Shown here: positions 1 to 6,977 of the stretch, in pieces
Position numbering within the stretch: position 1 is the first letter of the stretch
Layout: each line of letters begins with the position of its first letter
Virus record (IMG/VR): IMGVR_UViG_3300033553_000832
Location: 1-27,900 of that record
Reading direction: 5' to 3' (one strand)
Origin: a virus
DNA length: 27,900 bases
The notes under the pieces: generated by a model
The model's database searches: none
Seen by the model: the letters and a program-made list of their open reading frames with translations, nothing else
What the model was told of the DNA's origin: nothing
Translations under genes and position numbers: made by a program

Positions 1-1941
1 ACAGCCCTGATCCCCGAACAAACCCTCCCGCTGGAGCGCTGGTTCTCGCCCCGTCTTCGCGCGCGCCTCTCCGGCCGCACCCTGGCGCTGGAGGTCCCCC
101 GGCCGCTGCGGCATGTGCTTCGGGTTCCGCGCAAGATCCCGGTCAGCGAGCACGCCGAAAAACACCGGGTGGTCACCGGCATCGACGCCACCCCCGGGCC
201 CTGGCGCCCCGAACTGGTCCCCCACGCCAAAAAGCCCATGGACACTTACGGGCTTCCCTGGGTCGAAGAGGTCTGGATCTGCGCCGTGGAGCGGGCCGCC
301 AAAACCCAGATCACCCTCAACTGCATGAACTGGGCGATCGACTGCGACCCCGGCAACATCTTTTGCCTCAGCCCGACCGAACTCGATTCCGGCAAGATCG
401 TCGGGCGCAAGATCATCCCCATGCTGCAGGCCTCCGCGCGGACCTCCCGGTATCTTTCCCACCGGCAGGACGACACCGGAAAGACGATGATCACCCTGAA
501 CAACGGCGTCACCGTCTTTCCCGCCCACGCCAACAGCGCAAGCTCCATGGCCGCCTTCTACGGAAAGCACTGCTTCGGCGAAGAGGTCGACAAGTATCCG
601 CCCCGCACCGGAAAAGAAGCCGATCCCATCACCCTAATCCGGAAAAGGGGGCGCGACAAACGCGGCTCGAAGCGCCTCTTCTCCTCCACTCCGGCGCAGA
701 AGTTCATCTGGAAGGGCGTGCAGGAATGCCACCAGCTCTGGGAATATGAGCTGCTCTGTCCCTCCTGCGGAAAACACTTTCTCCCCGGCCGCGATCACGT
801 CGTCATCGACCAGGACGCCACCGTCGAGAGCGTCGAGCGGGGCGAATCAAGCATCCACCTCGTCTGCGGGCACGAGGGCTGCGGCGAGCTGATGGGCGAA
901 TCCGAACGCGCCGCCGCCTACCGCTGGGGCCGCTGGGTCGCCACCAAAGGCGCCGACCTCACCCGCCCCAAGAAAGTCGGCTTCCACCTGCCCGCCTGGG
1001 GCCTGCCCGCCGTGCCTCTGGCGGAGATCGGCGCGGCGATCCTCCGGGCGCAAACCGGCGACCTCGGCGCCAAGATCGCCATGGCCAACGGCTACGCCGC
1101 CACCGACTACGAAGAGAACCTCTCCGAGCGCAAGGAAGATCAGATTCTCCTCCTGCGCGACGAGCGCCCCGAGGGCATCGTGCCCACCTGGACCGACGCG
1201 CTGACTCTTCAGGCCGACACCCAGGATGACGGGTTCTGGTACACCGTTCGCGCCTGGCGCTACGGCGGCGCCCTCGAATCGGCCCTGGTGAAAAAAGGCT
1301 TCGTCCAGACTCTCGAGACCCTTGAAGAGATTATCTTCAAGACCGACTGGCTCGATGCCGAAGCCAAGGCCCACCGCATCGGAGCGGCCATCATCGACAC
1401 CGGCGGACACCGCGCCGCCGAGGTCTACGAGTGGTGCCGCCGCACCGGCGTCTTTGCCGCCAAGGGCGCCAGCGGCCGCAAGACCCAGCCCGTCACCACC
1501 AGCAAAATGGAATTTTTCCCGGGGACGAACAAAGCCATTCCCGGCGGACTCATCCTCTACAACCTCGATGTGCACTACGCCAAGGACGCCCTGGCCGTCA
1601 AGCTGCAGACCGATCCCGCCGTCTGGCATCTGCACAGCGGATACACCGCCGAACAGCTCGATTACCTGGCCAGGCATCCCGGCGAGAAGCTCGCCCATAA
1701 CCTCGAAGTCTACGCCCGCCACTTCTGCGCCGAAGGCCGCGACGAAAAGAAGATGTGGCAAAACCCGAAGAACAAGGCCAACCACCTGTGGGACTGCGAA
1801 GTCTACGGCCTCGCCCTGGCGATGTACTTGAGGTTTCAGCACCGAAAAAGCGAAAAAGAAAAGAAAGAAGAGCCCAAACCGCCGCCAGCCGCCGCATCCT
1901 CCGGACGGCTGCCCAGCTGGTTCGTGAATCGCGGGCGCTGA
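1..1941 (+). CDS. Phage terminase large subunit, lambda gpA type (5' end outside window)
   Basis: ATP-driven DNA packaging motor with a C-terminal nuclease that cuts concatemers; acts with a small subunit not seen here. The reading frame is open from base 1, so the start lies upstream; GTG at 115 is only an internal codon. The GpA-family entry region VSEHAEKHRV...PGPWRPE is clear near residues 50-70 counted from the window edge. An ATPase loop position (ERAAKT, about residue 95-102) keeps K-T but has no glycine before them. A Walker B-like GEEVDKYPP lies near 193. A Cys-rich, Zn-finger-like part (CPSCGKHF, then CGHEGCGE) follows at about 255-300, and the nuclease-type QADTQDDGF near 403. The C-terminal tail is Lys/Glu/Pro-rich. 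Family call is firm. Confidence 0.95.
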   Translation, partial: TALIPEQTLPLERWFSPRLRARLSGRTLALEVPRPLRHVLRVPRKIPVSEHAEKHRVVTGIDATPGPWRPELVPHAKKPMDTYGLPWVEEVWICAVERAAKTQITLNCMNWAIDCDPGNIFCLSPTELDSGKIVGRKIIPMLQASARTSRYLSHRQDDTGKTMITLNNGVTVFPAHANSASSMAAFYGKHCFGEEVDKYPPRTGKEADPITLIRKRGRDKRGSKRLFSSTPAQKFIWKGVQECHQLWEYELLCPSCGKHFLPGRDHVVIDQDATVESVERGESSIHLVCGHEGCGELMGESERAAAYRWGRWVATKGADLTRPKKVGFHLPAWGLPAVPLAEIGAAILRAQTGDLGAKIAMANGYAATDYEENLSERKEDQILLLRDERPEGIVPTWTDALTLQADTQDDGFWYTVRAWRYGGALESALVKKGFVQTLETLEEIIFKTDWLDAEAKAHRIGAAIIDTGGHRAAEVYEWCRRTGVFAAKGASGRKTQPVTTSKMEFFPGTNKAIPGGLILYNLDVHYAKDALAVKLQTDPAVWHLHSGYTAEQLDYLARHPGEKLAHNLEVYARHFCAEGRDEKKMWQNPKNKANHLWDCEVYGLALAMYLRFQHRKSEKEKKEEPKPPPAAASSGRLPSWFVNRGR

Positions 1942-2025
1942 AGCTCGCGGCGCGCCATTGAATTTTTTTCATCGCCCGGGCCCGCCTCCGCGCGAGACGG
2001 CCTTTCAAGGAAGGGAGCTTTCATC

Positions 2026-2235
2026 ATGTCGAACCCCCGCATCTTCAAGCCGCCCGCGCTGCTCACCGCCAAACAGGTCGCGCAGCGCCTCGGCTGCTCG
2101 CGCCGCCACGTCTACAACATCATCGCCGCCGGCGGAATGAAAACCTCCCGCATCGGCGATACCCGCGGCCTGCGGATTGCCGCCGACGAGCTCGAAGGCT
2201 TCCTCGAGCGCCGCCGGGTCGATCCCCATGTCTGA
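2026..2235 (+). CDS. Small helix-turn-helix protein, excisionase/MerR-like
   Basis: 69 residues. LLTAKQVAQRLGCSRRHVYN (about 12-31) is the first two helices of the excisionase-type winged HTH, and the following RIGDTRGLRIAADELEGFLERR matches the wing and third helix of that fold. A GGGAG ribosome site lies about ten bases before the ATG. Such proteins bind DNA; in phages they serve as excisionases, small terminase subunits or regulators. Its position straight after the large terminase, not before it, argues against a terminase small subunit. It is the first gene of the accessory block. Exact role unknown. Confidence 0.8.
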   Translation: MSNPRIFKPPALLTAKQVAQRLGCSRRHVYNIIAAGGMKTSRIGDTRGLRIAADELEGFLERRRVDPHV

Positions 2236-2490
2236 CGCGGTGCGGCGGCTTGGAGCGCCATGCGCTATAAACTACCGAAAAGACTAAACTTTTAAATCCG
2301 CATTCATGGTCCGTGCTTTTTTCTGAAAAGGCGGCCCAACATAAGCAAAAAAGCAAAAGAAAACAAATATTTACAGAGTCGATACAACGCGTTTACTTGG
2401 CGAAGGGCAAACCTTCCCCTTCTCCTCAAGGCAAAGACCGCTCACAAGACGAATTTCGCAGCCGCTTTTTCAGGCAGAGAGGAAAAAACG
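2236..2490 (+). other. Non-coding gap before the ParB-like gene
   Basis: 255 bases without a convincing gene. The central part (about 2270-2400) is clearly richer in A/T than the flanking genes, with runs of A and an ATATTTACA segment, so it is a likely place for a promoter. I could not fix a convincing -35/-10 pair. An open frame here (from 2313) runs out of frame through the ParB-like start and has no ribosome site. Confidence 0.4.
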
Positions 2491-3030
2491 ATGAAAATCA
2501 AACAAATTTCACTTTTCGACATTCGACCGGCGGATTACAACCCCCGCAAGATCGCCCCCGAGGCGCTGTAACGGCTCATCCGCAATATCGAGGAATTCGG
2601 CCTGGTCGATCCGCTCATCGTCAATAAGGACATGACCCTCATCGGCGGCCATCAGCGCCTGAAAGCCTTGAACTCTCTCGGGTGGAAAACGGCCCCCTGC
2701 GTCGTTCTCGATCTGTCCAAGGATAAAGAGCGCCTGCTCAATATCGCCATGAACAAGATCGGAGGCGAGTTCGACAAGGGCCGTCTCAAGGACCTGCTTC
2801 TCGATCTGGACGATTCCGGAGCGGATCTCTCCCTCGCCGGACTGGAGGATGTCGAACTCGAGAAACTTCTCCTGCCCCCGGAGCCCGCCGAAATCAAGAC
2901 ATGGAACCTCGAAGAGACGTACGAGCCCTTCTGGATCACCATCCGCGGCCCCCTCGAATCCCTGCCCGACATCAAAAAAGCGCTCTCCGCCGCCGATCTC
3001 GGCGCGTGCAGGGTGGAGGCTTCGGCATGA
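2491..3030 (+). pseudogene. ParB/Srx-like nuclease-domain protein, interrupted by an in-frame TAA
   Basis: Reading from ATG 2491 (GAGAGG upstream) gives MKIKQISLFDIRPADYNPRK, then after a stop at 2569-2571 the same frame continues RLIRNIEEFGLVDPLIVN and IGGHQRLKAL. Together these are a complete ParB N-terminal nuclease-like domain (N-P-R box, GGHQR motif) of 179 codons. The stop falls in the helix where other members read AL-x-RL; a single C to T change from CAA would create it. Translation could restart at ATG 2632, giving 132 residues that lack the N-P-R box. In phages such proteins often sit next to DNA or RNA methyltransferase genes, as here (ATGA overlap at 3027). It may be a real nonsense mutation or a base-call error. 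Confidence 0.85.
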
Positions 3031-3620
3031 GTTCCAAGGCCTGGCAAAGCGCCGACAATACCGATCGAGGCGAAAAAATCGCCATCCGCAAGCGCCTTCT
3101 TGCGCAGATCGACGCCCCATCCGTTCTGGAATGCTACGCCGGAGACGGCGCCATCTGGCGCGAATGCTACCAGGGCCTGCCTTGCCTCGGCCTCGATCTC
3201 AAGCCGATCCGCGACGGCCGCACCCTTCTTCAGGTCGACAACCGCAAGTTTCTGCGCAGCGCCGACCTTTGCCGGTTCAATGTCTTCGACCTCGACGCCT
3301 ACGGCTCGCCCTGGCATCAGTGGCTCATCCTGCTTCACCGCCGCCCTTTCGCGGCCGGCGAAAAGGTCGCGGTCTTTCTCACCGACGGTCTCGATTTCAA
3401 GATGCGCATGAGCAGCATTCCCCAGGGACTGCGCCCCTATCTCGGCATCCCAGCCGGCATGGACATCCCCTGCCTGCACGCCCACCACGATTTCATCAAC
3501 GCCCTCGTGGTCGCACGCTCCACCCGCGCCGCCGGCCTGGATATCCTCGAGGCCCGCGAAGCGCAAAACCCGCGCGGAAACATGCGGTATTACGGTTTGA
3601 TATTAAAAAAAGTGTTGTAA
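3027..3620 (+). CDS. SAM-dependent methyltransferase-like protein with Trm1-type motif
   Basis: 197 residues; the start overlaps the previous stop (ATGA), which rejects earlier in-frame starts. VLECYAGDGAIWREC (33-47) is a class I motif I SAM-binding loop, GLDLKP (55-60) fits motif II, and FDLDAYGSPW (87-96) resembles the D-P-F-G-S/P catalytic motif IV of the tRNA guanine-26 methyltransferase Trm1. The C-terminal half (FINALVVARS, YYGLILKKVL) looks like closing beta strands of the fold. The target could be tRNA, another RNA or DNA. Only the fold and the SAM site are supported. The stop codon lies within the -35 of the next promoter. Confidence 0.65.
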   Translation: MSSKAWQSADNTDRGEKIAIRKRLLAQIDAPSVLECYAGDGAIWRECYQGLPCLGLDLKPIRDGRTLLQVDNRKFLRSADLCRFNVFDLDAYGSPWHQWLILLHRRPFAAGEKVAVFLTDGLDFKMRMSSIPQGLRPYLGIPAGMDIPCLHAHHDFINALVVARSTRAAGLDILEAREAQNPRGNMRYYGLILKKVL

Positions 3621-3642
3621 TTCCGGATAGTTGTGATATTAT
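3615..3642 (+). promoter_or_regulatory. Putative sigma-70-type promoter for the DUF6908-like gene
   Basis: TTGTAA at 3615-3620, a 16-base spacer, then TATTAT at 3637-3642 within a TGATATTATATAA stretch. The same -10 with the same spacing occurs upstream of the gene at 5273, which supports both. The -35 overlaps the stop codon of the methyltransferase-like gene. Confidence 0.6.
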
Positions 3643-3654
3643 ATAAACAACTTC

Positions 3655-3720
3655 GGGGGCAATCAGGCCCCACCTGATCCGCCATCCGTCCCAGGACGGA
3701 AAGAGCGAAAGGAGAACATC
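3655..3720 (+). promoter_or_regulatory. Structured leader RNA, copy 1
   Basis: Two hairpins separated by a conserved linker: GGGGC (3656-3660) with GCCCC (3667-3671), then ACCTGATCCGCCAT, then TCCGTC with GACGGA (3685-3700), followed by AAAGAGCGAAAGGAG holding the ribosome site. A second copy lies at 5210-5272 with different stem bases but kept pairing. Confidence 0.65.
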
Positions 3721-4128
3721 ATGGCCGCACTCAAAAAGATCAACCAGCCCGCCCGCAAGATCATGGATATCCTCACCCTCGACCTGCGCCATCCTGGCGA
3801 TCACAAGAAGATCGACAATACCGAAAAAACCTTCATCCCCGTCACCGTCGAGTGTATCGACCTGTGCGCCTCGGGTACGATCTTCTCGGTCTGCCATTAC
3901 GGCGAGCAAAACGGCGACCTGATGCGCGACCCCGAAATCACCTTTCTTCGCGACGAGCGCGGCGATTACTACCCCTTGAGCTTTCAGAACGACTATCTCG
4001 GCATCCATCGCGAATCGGTTCTTTTCTCGGACGGCAAGCCCTCCAGGTTCTACCCCTCCATCCAGAGGGACCAGGCCGTTTTCGTCGGCGCCTGGATGCG
4101 CAACATCAAGCAGCAGCAGGGCCTTTAA
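3721..4128 (+). CDS. DUF6908-like phage protein
   Basis: 135 residues starting at ATG 3721 behind a strong AAAGGAGA site. The central VCHYGEQNGDLMRDPEITF (about 57-75) matches my recollection of the signature of DUF6908 proteins from phages and integrated elements; the function of that family is not known to me. It has its own promoter and structured leader, so it is probably expressed independently of the late operon. No membrane segment or signal peptide is seen. Confidence 0.7.
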   Translation: MAALKKINQPARKIMDILTLDLRHPGDHKKIDNTEKTFIPVTVECIDLCASGTIFSVCHYGEQNGDLMRDPEITFLRDERGDYYPLSFQNDYLGIHRESVLFSDGKPSRFYPSIQRDQAVFVGAWMRNIKQQQGL

Positions 4129-4211
4129 TCATCCACGGGGGCCGCGCATCCGAACAACGCGGAAAGAGACATCCGTCCCGCAGGTCCCATCACCCCAAAG
4201 GAGGAAAAACC

Positions 4212-4937
4212 ATGCCCATCATCTACCCGCCCACCGGAAAAGCCCGCGAATACTGCGATCTCGCCGCCAACCTCTACAGCGGCTGCGCGCACGGCTGCCG
4301 CTACTGCTACGCCCCGGCGGCCCTTCGCCGCAAACCCGAAGCCTTTCGGCAGGCCGCCCCGCGCAAGGACGTGATCCGCCAGATCGAAAAAGAGGCCCCC
4401 TCCTACGCCGGGCGGGAGGTTCACCTCTGCTTCACCTGCGACCCCTACCAGGAGATCGAGCGCGAGCACCGCCTCACCCGCGCCACCCTGGAGATCTTCA
4501 CCCGTCACGGCGTGCGCGCCCGCGTCCTCACCAAGGGCGGCGTCCGCTGCCTGGAGGATATCGACCGGCTCAAGCAAAACCGCGCCATCGTCGGCGCCAC
4601 CCTCACCTTCCTGTCCGCAGAGGACTCCCTCGCCTGGGAGCCCGCCGCCGCCCCGCCCGCCGAGCGCCTGCGCGCCCTGGCCGATCTCCGCCGCGCCGGC
4701 GTCGAGACCTGGGCCAGCCTCGAGCCCGTCATCGACCCCGTCCAGAGCCTCGCCATCATCCGGCGCTATCACGGCTTTATCGACACCTTCAAGGTCGGCA
4801 AGTGGAACCACGCCAAGGACGCCGCCGCCATCGACTGGGAGAAGTTCGCCCGGCAGGCCGTGGAGCTGCTCGACTCCCTCGGCGCCCGCTACTACATCAA
4901 GGACGATCTCAGAAAACATCTCGAAGGGAGGGGCTAG
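4212..4937 (+). CDS. Radical SAM protein, DNA-repair-photolyase/SPL-like group
   Basis: 241 residues. C25-A-H-G-C29-R-Y-C32-Y is the CxxxCxxC cluster motif that binds the 4Fe-4S cluster and SAM. The surrounding N-x-Y-x-G-C-x-H-G-C-x-Y-C-Y, and downstream CFTCDPYQEIE, RVLTKGG and WASLEPVIDPVQSL, fit the COG1533 group that includes spore photoproduct lyase relatives. The start has a GGAGG site about seven bases away. Family members carry out radical chemistry, some on DNA lesions; substrate here is unknown. A predicted radical enzyme inside a late operon suggests a cargo gene acting on nucleic acid or a peptide. It is followed after one base by the next small gene. Confidence 0.88.
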   Translation: MPIIYPPTGKAREYCDLAANLYSGCAHGCRYCYAPAALRRKPEAFRQAAPRKDVIRQIEKEAPSYAGREVHLCFTCDPYQEIEREHRLTRATLEIFTRHGVRARVLTKGGVRCLEDIDRLKQNRAIVGATLTFLSAEDSLAWEPAAAPPAERLRALADLRRAGVETWASLEPVIDPVQSLAIIRRYHGFIDTFKVGKWNHAKDAAAIDWEKFARQAVELLDSLGARYYIKDDLRKHLEGRG

Positions 4938-4938
4938 A

Positions 4939-5142
4939 ATGAGGGCCCTGCACCCGAGAAGATTCAAGACGCCCGAGGGCCGAACGGTATCCATCCGGAC
5001 CATGGCGAAGGCTTTGCGCGCGATCAGGCAAAACCCGGACGCAGAATACCCCGGATGGAATTGGTTTCCTACGCCCGGCCGAATGATCGTAAGCGAGTTT
5101 CGGCGCGGCTTGCACGACCGCATTAACCGCCGATATTGCTGA
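4939..5142 (+). CDS. Small basic hypothetical protein
   Basis: 67 residues, starting one base after the stop of the radical SAM gene behind a GGGAGGGG site, so it is probably translationally coupled. The sequence has an Arg-rich N terminus, an aromatic core PGWNWFPTPG (about 38-47) and FRRGLHDRINRR at the C terminus. I do not recognise a named family. The close spacing and strong ribosome site support it as a real gene. It could be a partner of the radical SAM protein. Confidence 0.65.
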   Translation: MRALHPRRFKTPEGRTVSIRTMAKALRAIRQNPDAEYPGWNWFPTPGRMIVSEFRRGLHDRINRRYC

Positions 5143-5170
5143 TTTCTTCGGAATTTCTTTCGTTTTTCCG

Positions 5171-5198
5171 TTGACATCATACCCAGGTATGATATTAT
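5171..5198 (+). promoter_or_regulatory. Promoter with operator-like palindrome in the spacer
   Basis: TTGACA (5171-5176), 16-base spacer, TATTAT (5193-5198). The spacer is a perfect inverted repeat ATCATACC-CA-GGTATGAT at 5176-5193, which overlaps the edges of both promoter boxes. A dimeric repressor bound there would block RNA polymerase. The matching promoter at 3615 lacks the palindrome. Confidence 0.7.
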
Positions 5199-5209
5199 TA
5201 CAATCAACA

Positions 5210-5272
5210 GGGGGCGATAAAGCCCCCACCTGATCCGCCATCCCGAAGGGAAAGAGCGAAAGGAGACCCACC
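5210..5272 (+). promoter_or_regulatory. Structured leader RNA, copy 2
   Basis: GGGGGC (5210-5215) pairs with GCCCCC (5222-5227), then ACCTGATCCGCCAT, then TCCC (5241-5244) with GGGA (5248-5251), then AAAGAGCGAAAGGAG. Linker and 3' part are nearly identical to the copy at 3655, while both stems differ in sequence and keep pairing. Confidence 0.65.
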
Positions 5273-6040
5273 ATGACCGCACAGACCACCCTGACTCGCA
5301 GCAGCTACGGAGAAATCCTCGTTTCCAGCACGACCAGCACAGAGCACCGCATCCTGATTTCCAATGCATGGCACCTGGTCAAAAAAGCCGCCAAAAAACT
5401 GCCCGACGCCCACGACACCCTCAAGCGCGACCGCAAGGGTCGCTGGGACGGCGAAGCCCTCCACCACGAACTTTTCGACATCACCCCGACCGGCTCCAAG
5501 GTCCTGCTCTGCTGCCGCCAGGTCGAGGGTAGCAAGTACGGCGTCAAGACCCTCTCTAAAACCTACTACCTGCTCACCCGTCACGGCCGGGGCGTCAAGG
5601 TGGCCGAAGCCAACAAAGCCGTCGCAGCCAAAGCCGCCAAAGCCGCAGGGCAGGTCATTGGCTATGCCATCGAGGTCATCGAAGGCAAAAGCCGTCTCAA
5701 GGTCAAGGGGCAACAACCCCGCCACGGTTATAAGGCAATCACCCTCGATGAGTCCGGCAACCCGGTCTCCGTATGGGACGGCTCCTCGTGGACTCTCGGC
5801 AAGACCCGCACCGAAAAAGCGACCGACGATCACACCGGCGGGTTTTATTACTACCGCACGCTCGATGAAGTTCTCGCCTCGGCCCACCAGGGCGATATCT
5901 TCGGCGGCGCCCGCGAGCATCACGATCTGGTCATCGCCCGAGTGGAAGTCTCCGGCCGCGAGATCGGACCCTGCTCCAGCGGGAAACGTTGCGTCACGCG
6001 CATCAAACCCCTGGAGATCGTCGCCAGTGTCACCGTCTAA
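5273..6040 (+). CDS. Conserved phage hypothetical protein
   Basis: 255 residues behind a strong AAAGGAGA site, its own TTGACA/TATTAT promoter and the structured leader. The N-terminal half is Lys/Arg-rich (KKAAKKLPDAHDTLKRDRKG), and an Ala/Lys helix lies near 105-125. The C terminus (GFYYYRTLDEVLASA, then VIARVEVSGREIGPCSSGKR) looks like a compact alpha/beta domain of the kind seen in small phage proteins with a Y-R-S/T-L-E/D-E start. I do not recognise a function. A GC-rich hairpin follows the stop. Its private regulation suggests expression out of step with the late genes. Confidence 0.7.
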   Translation: MTAQTTLTRSSYGEILVSSTTSTEHRILISNAWHLVKKAAKKLPDAHDTLKRDRKGRWDGEALHHELFDITPTGSKVLLCCRQVEGSKYGVKTLSKTYYLLTRHGRGVKVAEANKAVAAKAAKAAGQVIGYAIEVIEGKSRLKVKGQQPRHGYKAITLDESGNPVSVWDGSSWTLGKTRTEKATDDHTGGFYYYRTLDEVLASAHQGDIFGGAREHHDLVIARVEVSGREIGPCSSGKRCVTRIKPLEIVASVTV

Positions 6041-6047
6041 AACGAAT

Positions 6048-6072
6048 CCCGGGGCCGCGACCCGGCCCCGGG
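6048..6072 (+). terminator. GC-rich hairpin after the 5273-6040 gene
   Basis: CCCGGGGCC (6048-6056) pairs with GGCCCCGGG (6064-6072) over a seven-base loop, and the stem can be extended by a few weaker pairs. No T-run follows, so it is a possible pause or weak terminator and not a classical intrinsic one. Confidence 0.45.
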
Positions 6073-6088
6073 GTTAAGAGAAGAGACA

Positions 6089-6472
6089 ATGTCCGGAAAG
6101 TCGAATGACAAACAGCGGGAATATAAGCGCCGCTGGCAACAAATGAATCCTGAACGCCAGAAAGAGCACTACCGCCGATGGAAAGAAAAATTTCCCGAAA
6201 AGGTCAGGGCTCTGGCCGCGGCGTGGCAAAAGAAAAATCCGGACAAAGTCCGCGAATACAGCCTCAGGTACTACCGGAAAAACCGGAACAAATACCTGGC
6301 GGAGCGAAGAGCCAAAGGTATACAACCCCGGCCCCGACAACGTCTTACCTCGGAGGAAAAACAACAGAAGCTCCGCGAGTATAACCGCGCCTACTCCCAT
6401 TACCGACGAAAGGGCAACAGCGCCCCTCTCGAAGATTGGCGCCGCAAATGGCACCCCAACCAGGAGGATTAA
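6089..6472 (+). CDS. Basic, repeat-containing hypothetical protein
   Basis: 127 residues, very rich in Lys, Arg, Gln and aromatic residues. Units of roughly 19-20 residues recur (KRRWQQMNPERQKEHYRRW, KEKFPEKVRALAAAWQKKN, PDKVREYSLRYYRKNRNKY). Each has a Pro-Glu/Asp-Lys/Arg turn followed by a helix with Trp or Tyr. Such basic helical repeats occur in phage proteins often found near HNH nucleases and may bind nucleic acid; that is inference. No HNH motif is present here. The ribosome site is weak (AGAGAAGAG). The stop overlaps the region of the next ribosome site. Confidence 0.6.
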   Translation: MSGKSNDKQREYKRRWQQMNPERQKEHYRRWKEKFPEKVRALAAAWQKKNPDKVREYSLRYYRKNRNKYLAERRAKGIQPRPRQRLTSEEKQQKLREYNRAYSHYRRKGNSAPLEDWRRKWHPNQED

Positions 6473-6474
6473 CC

Positions 6475-6915
6475 ATGTCCAGCCGAAAAACCATCTACCT
6501 CACCGCCGAGGCCCTCGAGGCCATCGGCCCGATCGACGACGACGAATCCCTGTCGGGGCGCATCGCCACCACGCTGATCCGCTACGACCACATCCGCCTG
6601 GACGTTTGCCCCGAGCTCACCGAAAAAGAATGGCTCGCCATCTGCGACGCCAACAACAGCAGCTGGCTCCAGGCCGAGGCCGGGGAAAACGACCCCGCCC
6701 GCTTCGCCTGGATGAACGTGGCCGACGCCGAAGAGCTCGACGACAAGTGGGCCGTCGACCGTCTCGATCTCGCCCGCCGCATGAAAGCCATGCCCTACCC
6801 CGAGCAGTGCAGCATCATCGAGGTTATCGCCCGCTTCTGGAAAAACTCCAGCCACCAGGAAGGCGTCACCTACGCCGAACTGCTCCGCCAGGCCGGGGCG
6901 AAGATCGAGGAATAG
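6475..6915 (+). CDS. Hypothetical phage protein
   Basis: 146 residues. ATG 6475 is preferred over the earlier ATG 6436 because AGGAGG lies at 6462-6467, with the previous stop between it and the start, giving coupled translation. The protein is acidic, with RKTIYLTAEALEAIG at the N terminus, a Trp-containing centre (EKEWLAICDANNSSWLQAE) and a helical C terminus. No named family recognised. Its place between the basic repeat protein and the next unknown suggests the same accessory transcript. Confidence 0.6.
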   Translation: MSSRKTIYLTAEALEAIGPIDDDESLSGRIATTLIRYDHIRLDVCPELTEKEWLAICDANNSSWLQAEAGENDPARFAWMNVADAEELDDKWAVDRLDLARRMKAMPYPEQCSIIEVIARFWKNSSHQEGVTYAELLRQAGAKIEE

Positions 6916-6977
6916 GAGGACGAATATTACTTAAAGAGATGCTTGAGGCTGAAAACACTGACACCGGGAGATGACCC

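Noticed and set aside
2569-2571. Stop-codon reassignment or recoding as explanation for the TAA in the ParB-like gene
   Set aside because: TAA ends other genes normally here (for example at 3620, 6040 and 19292), and no recoding structure is evident. A simple nonsense mutation or read error is more likely.
2313-2627. 104-codon frame upstream of and across the start of the ParB-like gene
   Set aside because: No ribosome site, low-complexity basic sequence, and it overlaps the clearly coding ParB frame in another phase.
6048-6072. Classical intrinsic terminator after the 5273-6040 gene
   Set aside because: The stem is strong but no T-run follows, so it is listed only as a possible pause or weak terminator.
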